Assembly (NCBI GenBank): GCA_036346405.1
Contig: CM070561.1
Coordinates: 31,538,838 to 31,602,837, forward strand
Length of the DNA stretch: 64,000 nt
DNA from: Phyllostachys edulis
Taxonomy: Eukaryota; Streptophyta; Magnoliopsida; Poales; Poaceae
Reading direction: 5' to 3'
Shown here: one piece after another, positions 33,386-43,536 of the stretch
How the letters are laid out: every line of letters begins with the position of its first letter
Position numbering within the stretch: position 1 is the first letter of the stretch
Program-made: the position numbers and the translations under genes
Notes under the pieces: generated by a model
What the model was told of the DNA's origin: nothing
The model's input: the letters and a program-made list of their open reading frames with translations, nothing else
Databases searched by the model: none

Positions 33386-34211
33386 CAGTGGCGGAGTCAG
33401 GATTTTGCCGATGGAAGTGCAAACTTAAGACAACAGTACATCACTACATCACTCATTCTGTCATTTACAGAGCACTAAGTCACTAACCAAAGCACAGGAG
33501 GAGAGGGAGCAGGATAGAGAGGGGGTAGGATAGTGCTAGTAGCATCACCCCCAAAACCGGTCAACCGGCGGCGACGGCACAACAAAGGAGCACACGTGAT
33601 GCCAGCCGCCGCGATCGGAGGTTGAGAGGCGCGGCGGCGCGGCACGCACTGCAGGTGGCTAGCGGCGGTGGGCCGTGATCGCGGACGCAAAGAAGGCGAC
33701 TCACGCAAGACCGGCAAGGTGGGCGAAGCCGGCGAGGGCAAGGCAGGCGGCGCTTGGGAAGCGCCAGTAGGACCGACGCCAGCAGCGTCAGATCTGGAGC
33801 AGCAGGACGCAGCAAGGGGCGACGGGCACCGGTGAGGGCCGAGGGTGGGCGAGCCGGGCGAGGGTAGCGCTTAGGCGCCGCCGCAGGAGGCGGGCGTCTG
33901 TAGGGACCGACGCCGGCGGCGTCAGATCTGGAGACCACAAGTGAAAGAGAGAAATGGCCAAATGAGGAGAGAGATAAGGGGAGAAAGAATTAAGGCAATG
34001 GCTAATGGGCTTTGCCGACCGCCGGACTTTGTTGGAGAGTTGGGCCGCCGAATAAGAAATGGGGTGGGCTGCCGAGCTGACTGCTGTATATTGGCTGAGG
34101 ATAATATGTGTAGTGTATGCTTTTTGTATTAAGGGGTATATATATCAGTTTTTTGTGCAAAAATTTTGGGGGCGACTGTACTCCTATGCACCTAATGTAG
34201 CTCTGCCCCTG
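33386..34211. mobile_element. 826-bp non-autonomous hAT element
   Basis: Left end CAGTGGCGGAGTCAGG, right end the inverse of CAGGGGCAGAGCTACA. Flanked by a perfect 8-bp duplication TGTATGTG (33378-33385, 34212-34219), diagnostic of hAT. The interior is GC-rich (33500-33930) with the word GACGCC-GCAGCGTCAGATCTGGAG recurring near 33775 and 33910. ORFs there are low-complexity and not a transposase. Confidence 0.92.
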
Positions 34212-34219
34212 TGTATGTG

Positions 34220-34634
34220 AAGCATTTATCTATTCAGTGTAGTGTAGTTCAACTCTTCATTTGAGCAAAAGATGAAGTAATACACCGAATATTAGACGAT
34301 TTCTTCTTAGGTCATGTTTGGATGTGGGGGAACAAGGTATCACGCGTGAGATACCCCGTAGAAATGGTTTTCGGTCCAATGTTTGTATCTGACTGTCTGT
34401 TGTCCCGTGAGATTTTTTGCATCCAAAAAGCAGAAATTAAAGAGGAAGAACTAAGGTTCCTTTTGTGGCTGAAAATGTTTTCACCACATGTGGCTACTTT
34501 AATAATGCAATGTACAGTCCTGTCAAAAACTAAAAGTACATAGCATGCATAAAAAAGGATATGTCTGGAATAAGCTCGATTCCTTCGCCACCTGGGGAAG
34601 GTAATTCGGTTCCCTACGTAGTATTGTACACATG
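34220..34634. other. gene-free stretch
   Basis: No gene or terminal repeat recognised. Confidence 0.4.
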
Positions 34635-35205
34635 TATGTGCTGCGAGTTTTTTTTGGGTATTGCCACTTTTGCGTACAATATATACAGAAATTTGTGTAC
34701 CAAATTTTTTTGGCAAATTTAGCACCCGTTCGCACGGCCGTCGTGTGACGGCGCTTCTTCGACAGTCACGTCGCCGTTGCCGCACGGCCGCCATGCGGTC
34801 GTGCCCACGCGCTGCCACGTGTCCCCTTTAGGGTTGCGCCCACGACACTGCCCCTTCACCAATAGAGGAACGACGTCTCCCTCTCGGACGAGTGTTGCGG
34901 CGAATGCATGGTTGGGATATTGTGGTAGGGGTTGCTGCTATGAGGAGCGGCGTCATTGCGGGGAGGTGGCCTTCTGGCATGCTCCCTTTGTTCCTCCTGG
35001 GCCGCATACTCCCTTTGCATTTCGCGGATATCCTCCTAGTGTTTGTCCATTTGAGCGAGATTGTGTTGAAGTCTGAATGTAGGAAAACCCCGCGTGGAAG
35101 GGGTAGTACTTATATGTCGAGCCGGTGCTGCGTACGCGGCTGAATTGTAATTCGGTTGAAGGAAATTCACATCCACGAGGCAGCAGCCCTGAGGAGACTC
35201 ATCAG

Positions 35206-35343
35206 GTCACATCGCTGCGCAAAGCTAACTAGTCGAGTCACGTCGCAGCGCAAAACTGACTCGTCGGGTCACGTCGTTGTGTAAAGCTAACTCTTCGGGT
35301 CACGTCACTCCTCAAAGCTGACTCGTTGAGTCACATTGCAGTG
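35206..35343. repeat. 31-bp tandem repeat, about 4.5 copies
   Basis: The unit begins GTCACGTCGCTGCGCAAAGC and ends with an ACTCGTCGG-like word; four full copies and a partial one, each differing by a few bases. The repeat period of 31 prevents a constant reading frame. Confidence 0.85.
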
Positions 35344-35486
35344 TGTTGTCTTGTCGTTCTGAACATTCGAAGATGTTTTCATACATAAAATTTGAGCGTT
35401 ACAATATGGCTCTCTCGTCTAAGGATTTACAATCATTACATGAACCAATTTCAGACTTTTTCATACATAAAATTAGATGCCTAAGT

Positions 35487-35762
35487 TCACATGATACAAT
35501 ATGGCTCACTCGTCTGAGTCTGAGCCACTACCCTCTGCTCATTGCGACGGCCTCCGCATACGCCTGGATGTCTTGTGTCGGGCATGCCCCGTGGAGCACG
35601 TGAAGCGGTCGGGTGAGCGCGTGTCCGTTTGGAGGGCGTATGGAGACCGTTTAGGTGGCGGAGGTGCACTGGTAGGCTCAATATGGCCCAGGAGAGTCTG
35701 GTAAGCGTACATGTCATCGTAATAAGGCATGCCGACCTAGGGGACACCTCGAAAGAAATCAT
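35487..35762 (-). pseudogene. coding scrap shared by the two Mutator-type elements
   Basis: The minus strand encodes PYYDDMYAYQTLLGHIEPTS, then APPPPKRSPYALQTDTRSPD and RFTCSTGHARHKTSRRM. The element at 37697-38978 has the parallel text DAYQTQLPPTQLTGAPLP, SDTRSPDWLTYPTRHARRKT. Such Tyr/Pro-rich tails occur at the C-termini of grass Mutator-class or plant-mobile-domain proteins, but I cannot prove the family. Only the last part of a gene remains. Confidence 0.5.
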
Positions 35763-35949
35763 GAGCGACGGCCTCCACTACTACACAAAGTGTCATCACA
35801 GACGGTTCTAAACCGCCATCACAGACAGTTTTCTGAATTGTTTGGAATTATGTGTCTGTGATGACGTCTGTCATCACAAACGGTTTTCAAACCGTATTTG
35901 GAAAAAGCTATCACAGACGGTTCTGAACAAGAACCGTCTGTGATATAGA

Positions 35950-36452
35950 CTATCCTTTGCCGTGGCAGCCAATCCTCTGTCGCGGCACACAATCCACTAT
36001 CGCGGCAGCCAATCTTCTGCCACGGCACACAATCCTCTGCTGTGGCAGCCATTCCTCTAACGTGACAGCCAATCCTCTGCCGCGGCACACAATCCTCTGC
36101 CGCGGCACACAATTCTCTACCATGACACACAATCCTCTGCTGTGGCAGCCATTCCTCTGACGTGACAGCCAATCCTCTGCCGCGGCACACAATCCTCTGC
36201 CGCGGCACACAATTCTCTACCGTGACACACAATCCTCTGCCGCGGCACACAATCCTCTGCCGCGGCACACAATTCTCTACCGTGACACACAATCCTCTGC
36301 CGCGGCACACAATCCTCTGTCGTGGCAGCCAATCCTCTACCGTGGTAGCCAATCCTCTGTCACGGCACACAATCCTCTGTCGTGGCAGCCAATCCTGTGC
36401 TGTGGCACACATTCCTTTGCTGCGGCACACAATCCTCTGTCGTGGCACACAA
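35950..36452. repeat. 20-bp minisatellite, about 25 copies, open on both strands
   Basis: The unit is CCGCGGCACACAATCCTCTG with variants. Because three units equal 60 bases, any stop-free frame stays open: the minus strand is open over 35819-36457 and the plus strand over 36162-36485, both as 20-residue periodic peptides (for example VPRQRIVCRGRGLCVTVENC). I consider these by-products of the repeat, not genes. Confidence 0.92.
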
Positions 36453-36562
36453 TCCATGGTAAAATCAGAGAGTGAAAAATTTTAAGCCATGGTAAAATTG
36501 GAGAGTGAAAAATTTTAAGCCATGGTAAAATCAAAGAGTGAAAAAATTTAAGCCATGGTAAA
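36453..36562. repeat. 33-bp CCATGG minisatellite, 3 to 4 copies
   Basis: The unit starts CCATGGTAAAATC and continues AGAGAGTGAAAAATTTTAAG. It has the same length and the same first 13 bases as the unit at 25797-26126, but here all copies point one way. Confidence 0.88.
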
Positions 36563-38291
36563 ATCAATTTTTTAATATAAACTGTCTATGATATATGGAG
36601 ACATCACAGACGGTTTATAAATAGAACCGTCTGTGATACTTCACAGACAGTTCTTAACAACAACTGTCTATGATGATTGACATATCACAGACGGTTCTAT
36701 TTAAAAACCGTCTGTGATAGTTACATATCACAGACGGTTCGTCTGTGATAATTTCATCACAAACGGTTTCAATGAAATCGTCTATGATAAGGCGTCTTCT
36801 ATAGCTTGTTTCGTAGTAGTGTACGCAGTTAATAAATAATTTCTGAACAACAAAAAATTGATGGAGATAAAAATTACCTGCTAAATTAGTTTATAATGAC
36901 GACGGTTAATAAGGCTAAAATGTCCCCGAAAATATAATCAACACAGAGAGCAATCAAAAGAGAGAGCGAGCGAAAGAGCGAGTGAGCGATTGCGAAATAA
37001 AATCGTGCTCGTCGCTCGCTAATTTATAGCTGAGAGGGAATCCTTCCTCGCGCGTGATCGGTTTTAATTTACGTGTGGCAGAAAAGGATTAGATGGGGGA
37101 GACATGAAATCAAAAGATGTGACGGGATGGCAAGATTGTTTGGTGGAGCTTTCAGTGGAAAAGAAAGACAAATTGATTGGTGGAGCTTTAGGTAGAAAAG
37201 AAAGGCGAGGGCGAAACCGAAACCCTAATTGGGAGAGAGAGCACGTGGCGGTTCTGGACGAATAAAATTATGGAAAATTAACACAAGCAAGTATACTATG
37301 TTGGGGGCCTCCATGTAAAATTTCATAGTTTTTTTGAAGTCGTTTGCTATATTTTAAAATTAAAACAAAAATCGCTGCTTAAACCCTAACCCTAATTCCT
37401 AATTCCTAATTCCGGCACAAACCCTAACCGTACCCTAAAAGGACACGTGGCAGAAGATAGGCGCGATCAAGACGGCGACCGTAGGTATCTCTACCAAGAC
37501 GACGGTCGTGGCGTAACGCCATCAAGATGACGTCCGTAAGGCGCAACAGAGACGTGGCGACCGGAGAAGCGCCGCGCACGGCGGCCGTTCGGATGGGTGC
37601 TAAATTTGTCAAATTTTTTTTGTATGCCCATTTCTGTACATACGGTACGCAAAAGTGACAATATTGCCAAAAAGTCTATGTGCTGCTTGCTAAATGGAGG
37701 TTTTTGCTGTATTGGCACTTTTCAGCGCGTATTGGCAAGAATAGCGGTCGTCGCGTGGAAATCGTAGAAATAACGCCTCATCCTGCACGGTCACCACGCG
37801 GGATGAATGAAAGGGCGACACGTGCCCCTGTCCATACCCCGACTGTGTGGCAGAAAAGGGTACCACACGGTGGCCGTGCGTTGGGGGGAGGACGCATGGT
37901 GGCCGTGTGGTGGAGGTTTTGGGAGGGTGTTTTGGGTGGAGGTTTTGAATTCTTTAGGGCAATGCATAATTTCTGGTCAAAATTCTCTATCACACTAGTT
38001 TGCATCCTCCTTCATTCCGAGTGCTACAAACCCGTGCATGTATCATGTAATACTTGTAACTGAACCGCACGCATGTCATACTTATAACCATTTTGAAATG
38101 TTGTCAATTTTATCAATGGAAAAAAGGTATATTGCAACACCATTGGAAATATTGATATACAATATGGCGCAGCAGTACACACATAACATACAAAATATAC
38201 ATACAAATATAGCAAAACAAAATATGAATACAAATACACCAAAACAGAATCGCATAGCACGGGATACAATATTGCTCACTCGTCTGAGCCA

Positions 38292-38503
38292 TTACTCTCT
38301 ATTCGCTACGTCTGTGTCCACGTGTGCCTGGATGTTTTGCGTCGAGCATGTCTTGTGGGATACGTCAGCCAGTCTGGAGAGCGCGTATCGGATCGGTGGG
38401 GGTATAGAGACCGTTGAGTATGTTGAGTGGGCAGAGGTGCACCAGTAAGCTGAGTCGGAGGAAGCTGAGTCTGGTAAGCGTCCATGACGTCCTGCTGAGA
38501 CAT
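38292..38503 (-). pseudogene. coding scrap in Mutator-type element 2
   Basis: Minus-strand reading DAYQTQLPPTQLTGAPLP and SDTRSPDWLTYPTRHARRKT matches the scrap at 35487-35762 in element 1. No transposase core remains. Confidence 0.45.
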
Positions 38504-38689
38504 GCCGAACTGGGGCCACCTGCAATGAATTCATGAATGACAGACTGTATAAATCCACTCCCGAATTGTTTGCCCCAAGGTATGATGTCTACAACTCTGG
38601 TCGTGCAGAGGAGCTCTAGCCTTGGACGTCTAATGTGCTAGCGAACCCGGAGGAGCTCTGGCCTTGAACGTACGATGCGCCAGCGAACA

Positions 38690-38895
38690 CGGGGTGGCAC
38701 CGCACGGTGGCCGTGCGGTATCGACCTCCACTGCACGGTGGCTATGCGGCAGAGGGCAACACCGCATGGTGGCCATGCAGTTTTGGCAGCACCGCACGGT
38801 GGCCGTGCGGTCTTTGCTCCACTGCACGGCGGCCGTGAGGATTAAGGGTATATGTGTCAGCTAACTGGTCGTCCCGTGCGGTGACCGTGCGGTGG
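38690..38895. repeat. array of GC-rich palindromes
   Basis: The near-palindrome CCGCACGGTGGCCGTGCGG and variants occur five to six times at roughly 35-40 bp spacing, with two more at 37862 and 37893. Each could form a 9-bp stem. The same CACGGCCG words occur near the ends of element 1. Confidence 0.8.
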
Positions 38896-39180
38896 AAGCG
38901 CTATTTCTGTAATTTTCACGCGACGACTGCCATTCTTGCCAATACGCACCGAAAAAGTGCCAATATGGTCAAAACTTCTACTAAATGCTAATTAGCAACA
39001 GTGCCAAAGTAGATGCAGAATGCTTGTACTACATCTATGTACATATAGGATTGGAACCAAGCATATTTCCTAGCTTGTCAGGACAAAAGCTAAACAAAGG
39101 TTAGAACCTTTGCTTCAACATAGCGTCTAATAGATAATGATGAATAATGTGAGAAAAGTGTTGGAATTTGGGGCTAGGAA

Positions 39181-39708
39181 CATACTTATCAATTCCATTC
39201 CGGTACCGGCCGGAATGGCCAGAACATGTCATACCGGCACACTGTAGCCTCAATTCCATACCGACCTCAATACCGGCCATTCCGGCCTAGTCCGGTCTAT
39301 TCCGGCCATTCCGCCATTCCGATACCGGTCAAAAAAAAATCAAAATTGAAGTGACCTCTTGTTTGAATCAGTTCGGAAGCCCGAGTCTAATACTACTCCT
39401 TCGGTAAGTAAATTATGCTAGACTATGGTAAAATATATGAAATTATGAATTCATGTTGTATTATTTAACTACGTACGACCTTTATATTTATGAATTAATT
39501 GAACTATGTGTCATTTTTATTCTATGGTTCTGTATTTGAAGTGAGATTCCAAGTGAAATTTTGTGTGCATATAATTACATATATATTTATAAATAAATAA
39601 ATATTATTATATTAAAATCCAGAACAGTACGTCGGAATGGACCGGTACTGGCGTATTCCATACCAAGAGGCAAACCGGAATAGCCTTCGGAATGGAATTT
39701 ATAACTAT
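39181..39708. mobile_element. 528-bp hAT-type element
   Basis: Ends CATACTTATCAATTCCATTC and the inverse of ATAGTTATAAATTCCATTCC, flanked by an 8-bp repeat GCTAGGAA (39173-39180, 39709-39716). The inner ends carry many TTCCGGCC/ACCGG words (39195-39330 and 39625-39690), probably subterminal binding sites. The middle is AT-rich and non-coding. Confidence 0.85.
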
Positions 39709-39716
39709 GCTAGGAA

Positions 39717-40075
39717 TCTTGCAATAGAGACTAAAAGGATGCTTCTTTAGTTGTTAATTCTGCATTAGAGCTAGGACTAGTCTCTGATGCGGTTATTCTC
39801 ATTGTTTTATGGAATAAAGTTAGACATCCTAGAGTGTAGAAATGCTAGATTTGTCTCACTTTTTTTTTCACCTAGCCGGTGATCAGTTTAGCTTTTGATG
39901 CTTACCAATCTCAGTGAAACATTGCAAGCACAAATCTTGGTTTCGTTTCTAGAAAACTTTGGTTTCCTGCATCTCACTTTTGGTAGAACTTGAGCCAGGA
40001 AAGATTACTCAGACTCTTATCTGAAGAAAAAAAATACAGAACAAAGTGAGTCACAACCCTGATGTGGGTGTGAAG
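39717..40075. other. gene-free stretch
   Basis: No gene or mobile-element end recognised. Confidence 0.4.
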
Positions 40076-40516
40076 TGTTGGGATACAAGTAGGCTATACT
40101 AGTACGCAATTAAAAATTTGTACCGCGTAAATCAGGAAGTCATGCGAGTATGAGATCATAGATCATTACCACTAGACGCGTAGTGTAGCGGAAGAAGACA
40201 TGAAGCAGCCTGGTCCAACGTCGCACGCGTCGATGTAGTAGAAGCAGTCGATTGTCCAACATCCTTGGCCATCGATCGTCTCCTCCAACAGCCTCTCGCA
40301 TTCCCTACGTACGTCATAGATCCTCCTCGATCAGCGCAACACCATCTCTACGCCTACGGTATCCACACGCCCAAGGGTGAAACGCCGTACGTCGGTGTGC
40401 TAGCACCAGCGTGCATGGTAGGGCCTTTGGTGAGGTGGTAGCTAGGGTTTTGGTTGGTGGTGCAATCTTATCCCAAAAGCCCCCATGCCTCCCTTATAAA
40501 GAGCCCCTATGTAACA
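40076..40516 (-). repeat. probable solo LTR, 441 bp
   Basis: On the minus strand it starts TGTTACATAGGGGCTC, has a TATA box TTTATAAGG about 20 bases in, and ends CCCAACA (TG...CA). No PBS or coding sequence adjoins. The 5-bp flanks (TGAAG, TCCCA) do not match, and its start overlaps by seven bases the TGTAACATCCC start of the next fragment, so the high edge is uncertain. Confidence 0.55.
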
Positions 40517-41025
40517 TCCCAAATTTGGAGTTTATTTGAAGCATTTTTTTTTAAAATAACCATTCGAATTTTCTTGGTTAAGTCAAAGCTTAATTTGAAT
40601 TTTTAGAAATCAAAACAATTTAATGTGATTAATTTAAAATTCAATTAAATTCAAAGTTGCCTTATTTGGGTTCCTTGACTTCCAGAGTATTTTCTAGAAT
40701 TTTCTAGGAATTTTGGAGTTTATTTGCAATTTCTTTGAGCACGGTTTTATTTAATCTCTTTTTTGAAATTTGGAAATTTCCTTTATTCTGGATTTTCTCT
40801 TTTGGGCCGAAATTGTTTTCCTTCGACCTTTTCTTCTTTTTTTCCTTCGGCCTTTCTTTTCTTTCCATCGGCCTAGCAGCTTGGCCCACTTCCTTCTTTT
40901 CTCCCACGCACCAGCCCACCTTCTGCTTCCTTCCTTTTCTCCCTGACCCAGGGGCCCTGCTCGTCAATCGCCACATCGCCATCGTCTTCTTTCTGGCTTT
41001 GTCACCCATGTCCGAGTAGCCACCA
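40510..41025 (+). repeat. truncated gypsy LTR fragment
   Basis: Begins TGTAACATCCCAAATTTGGA, like the start of the 4.2-kb solo LTR whose minus strand opens TGTAACATCCCAAAG at 52391. It is AT-rich at first, then pyrimidine-rich. It stops abruptly at copia gag sequence near 41026. Confidence 0.55.
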
Positions 41026-41028
41026 GCT

Positions 41029-41946
41029 TCAACTCAAATCCTCTCGTTCGGTGTCAACGCACCAATTAGTAGATTGACATGCCGAAAAGACACTAGGTAA
41101 ATTACCATACTCAGATGCTTCGGCCTCATCAATAATCACATTAGCAAACTTCTTCTGCACTAGATAATTTTTATTACCCATCCGTTTGCGGCATTTCTTG
41201 GCCCAATGACCAGTCGCACCACAAACAAAGCAAGTAATATCCTTCATGTTCACTTTCTTCTTACTGTCGTTGGTCCTTTTGAAATTGGTAGTCGAAACAA
41301 TCCTGTCTTTCCCTTTGTCAATATGTTGTATGATGTTCGCTTTAGATTGTCCCTCTTGCATCATTGGTGTCACATCCTTTGCCTGATCATTCTCTTTAAC
41401 ATCAAGACTAGCAGCTAAATCCTCGATGGAAATGTTTTGCCTCTTGTGTTTCAGAGATGTGGCGAAATTCCTCTAAGTTGGAGGCAGTTTGGCAATAATG
41501 CCCCCAGCCACAAATTTGTAACGCAATTGATAACCAAGGTGGACGAGTTTCCTCACAACGAATTGTAGTTCATGAGCCTGCTTGACTACAGAATGGTTAT
41601 CAACCATTTTGTGATCATGATATTGCTCCATAACATACAATTCATGTACAACATCTGAGGCAGCGAACTTGTGTTGGAGTGCATGCCACAGATCCATAGC
41701 GTTCTTCATGTGCATATACACATCACAAAGCTAGTTAGACAACAGGCTTAGAATGCACCCAACAAATATTGTTGTAGCCGTGTCGTACTCTCTTTGTTAT
41801 GCAGCAATACGAGGTCTTGCAGGACGTGGTATCACGACCCAAAATACATTCATAGTCAAGAGCCACAATTTGACCCTTGTCTGCCATCTCTTGAAATTGA
41901 CACTAGTGAATTTCTCCGGTTTCATTGCCTTGGCAAAACCAGCCAT
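41029..41946 (-). pseudogene. copia gag, truncated second copy
   Basis: Starts MAGFAKAMKPEKFTSVNFKR at 41946, continues MKNAMDLWHALQHKFAASDV in another frame, and contains the zinc knuckle CFVCGATGHWAKKC with basic residues (about 41235). It breaks off after SACQSTNWCVDT, just at the protease active site. It is nearly identical to the gag at 46448-47282. Stops and frame changes separate the pieces. Everything downstream of the protease start is missing. Confidence 0.88.
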
Positions 41947-42225
41947 CACAAAGTGCTTATCAGGTTTTTGAATTGTTAGGCATATGTGCACTTTTGTGAT
42001 TATTATAATTTCTAAAAAAATAATTAAATCAACAACAACATATATATTAGGCATATTTGGGCATATGAACAATAACATGATCATCAACTCAAATAAATCT
42101 ATCCCATATATATGCACTAACAAGGCAAAGCCTATAACAAGAACACTACTAACAGAAGTAGGCATCAACATCATGACATGACAAATATCTAGGAAGCAAG
42201 GCCTAGCCATATCAAATGATATTAC

Positions 42226-42985
42226 CGTGACTTACAGAGAATCGCTCTGACGAAGGTCGTGGCAGAGTCTGATGCGAAGAAGACGATGCGCAGAGGATGA
42301 TGGAGAAGGAGGAAGCCGTGAGCAGTCGCGCAAATACTTCCCAAAAACATGATTAGCCTCAAGCCGTGCAGGATCATGAGGGACGCCGGCTTCGGAGACA
42401 CTGCTCTCCCCATGTCGGTGCACGTTGAAGAAGGGATGGAGAAGTCGAGGTTGCACAACACAGAGGAAACGCGCAACATGATGATACTGATGCTGATTCT
42501 GAGAGGTTTCTCTCTGTTCTGTCCTTCTGAGAGGAGATGTCTCTCCTTTATATAGAATCAGTCACAAAAAAGAAACTGAAGGAATAGCTCTGTATTGAAT
42601 GCAGTTAAAGCGCGCCATAAAAACCCCATTGAAACAGTGTATTCAGTTTTTAGTTTCTAATTCGTATGCATGGTTTTGAGGTGCAAAAAGAAGATGCAAC
42701 TCCACAGCCAACTAAACATGAAATCACCGGACCATTCACGCGCGCGTCACGCGCTCGCGTGGCGGGCGATGGCGTGGCGAGATGAGCGAGCGAGCGAGCG
42801 CGCTTGTTCTTATTTTGCTTGCTTCAACTAGGTAAGATCAACTCCAACTTATATATTGGTCTCCTCCCACCTAGACTAGCAATATGGTACTAAACTTCCC
42901 ACCTTCCACCATGCATGAGTGGGCCTTTAGGATTTTTCTAGGATTTAATTAGAATATTGAGTGGGCCAAGCTCAAAAATCCAACA
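42226..42985 (-). repeat. copia LTR shared by two tandem copies
   Basis: The minus strand begins TGTTGGATTTTTGAGC. It has a TATA box (TATATAAAGGAG, about 42553-42542) and ends at about 42226 near a degenerate primer site. On its high side lies a polypurine tract (so it is a 3' LTR of the copy 42986-47561), and on its low side lies a gag start (so it is also the 5' LTR of the copy at 41029). The other LTR (47562-47599 plus 53785-54292) is the same family. Confidence 0.88.
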
Positions 42986-43003
42986 ATCCCCCACTAGATC
43001 CCA
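42986..43003 (-). other. copia polypurine tract
   Basis: GGGATCTAGTGGGGGAT directly precedes the TGTTGG start of the LTR on the minus strand. Confidence 0.8.
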
Positions 43004-43536
43004 AAAGCACCACGAATTTGCTCATAATTCCAAAGTGTTGTTGATATACTAGTTTTTTGGTAGAGACCAGTTAAGGTTGAACATCCACCTAGAACCTCAA
43101 GCTAAACTTGCCCACAACTACACAATGGACTAAACCTTGAATAGGCAGTTTTGTGCGGACAAGTTTCACCTAAGGCCTTTGCTGATACTTGGCCACCGAT
43201 TGGCTACTCCTCAAGTGGAGCATATAGGTCATACTCCTATGTCTCTTCATGAGCTTCTTAGAGATCACCCACATCTCATGGACTGCGACCAACAGTCGGG
43301 CTCATATAGGTGTGTTCTTACACGAATACCATGTAGGACGATATTTTGCTGTTAAGCCTCGGAACACATTAAGATAAAGTCATCCTACCTTACAGTAATT
43401 AAAGTACTGCATCTCAAACAGAATGAGATATAAAGTAAGAATGTACTCTAATGTACTACCCAAATAGTTTGTTTTTCCCAAGGCCTATTTCACGGGATCT
43501 CCGATCACATAGGTTTGTGTTACCATTGTGTGTAAC

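Larger units (their letters stand above)
35776..36821 (+). mobile_element. 1046-bp non-autonomous CACTA element with minisatellites
   Basis: Left end CACTACTACACAAAGTG, right end the inverse of CACTACTACGAAACAAG. ACAGACGGTT/AACCGTCTGTGATA subterminal repeats at both sides (35796-35943 and 36575-36790). The centre holds a 20-bp array and a 33-bp array. The 3-bp flanks are CTC and TAC, so no target duplication survives. It is nested in the Mutator-type element 34645-37676 and related to the element at 25321. Confidence 0.9.
34645..37676 (-). mobile_element. Mutator-type element 1 (3.0 kb, with nested CACTA)
   Basis: Terminal inverted repeats of about 100 bp: left GAGTTTTTTTTGGGTATTGC, right the inverse of GACTTTTTGGCAATATTGTC. 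Both run into CACTTTTGCGTAC and then a GCACCC...ACGGCCG block. Flanked by a perfect 10-bp repeat TATGTGCTGC (34635-34644, 37677-37686), of which 9 bp is the expected Mutator duplication. Inside are a 31-bp tandem array, a minus-strand coding scrap and a CACTA derivative (35776-36821). Without the CACTA it is about 2.0 kb and cannot encode a transposase. Confidence 0.92.
37697..38978 (-). mobile_element. Mutator-type element 2 (1.28 kb)
   Basis: Terminal inverted repeats of about 80 bp: left GAGGTTTTTGCTGTATTGGC, right the inverse of GAAGTTTTGACCATATTGGC. Both continue CGTATTGGCAAGAAT and GTCGTCGCGTG. Flanks TGCTAAATG (37688-37696) and TACTAAATG (38979-38987) are a 9-bp duplication with one change. 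It is related in sequence and content to element 1, which ends only 20 bp away. Confidence 0.88.

Noticed and set aside
35819..36457. 212-codon minus-strand ORF rich in Cys and Arg
   Set aside because: It is the translation of a 20-bp tandem repeat inside a non-autonomous CACTA element; any stop-free unit gives such a frame.
25950..36560. Repeated unit arrays considered as CRISPR-like arrays
   Set aside because: Units are contiguous minisatellites without unique spacers, in a plant genome, bounded by CACTA ends.
40735..41019. 94-codon Phe-rich ORF
   Set aside because: A pyrimidine-rich LTR fragment gives Phe/Leu/Ser runs in this frame; no signal of a gene.
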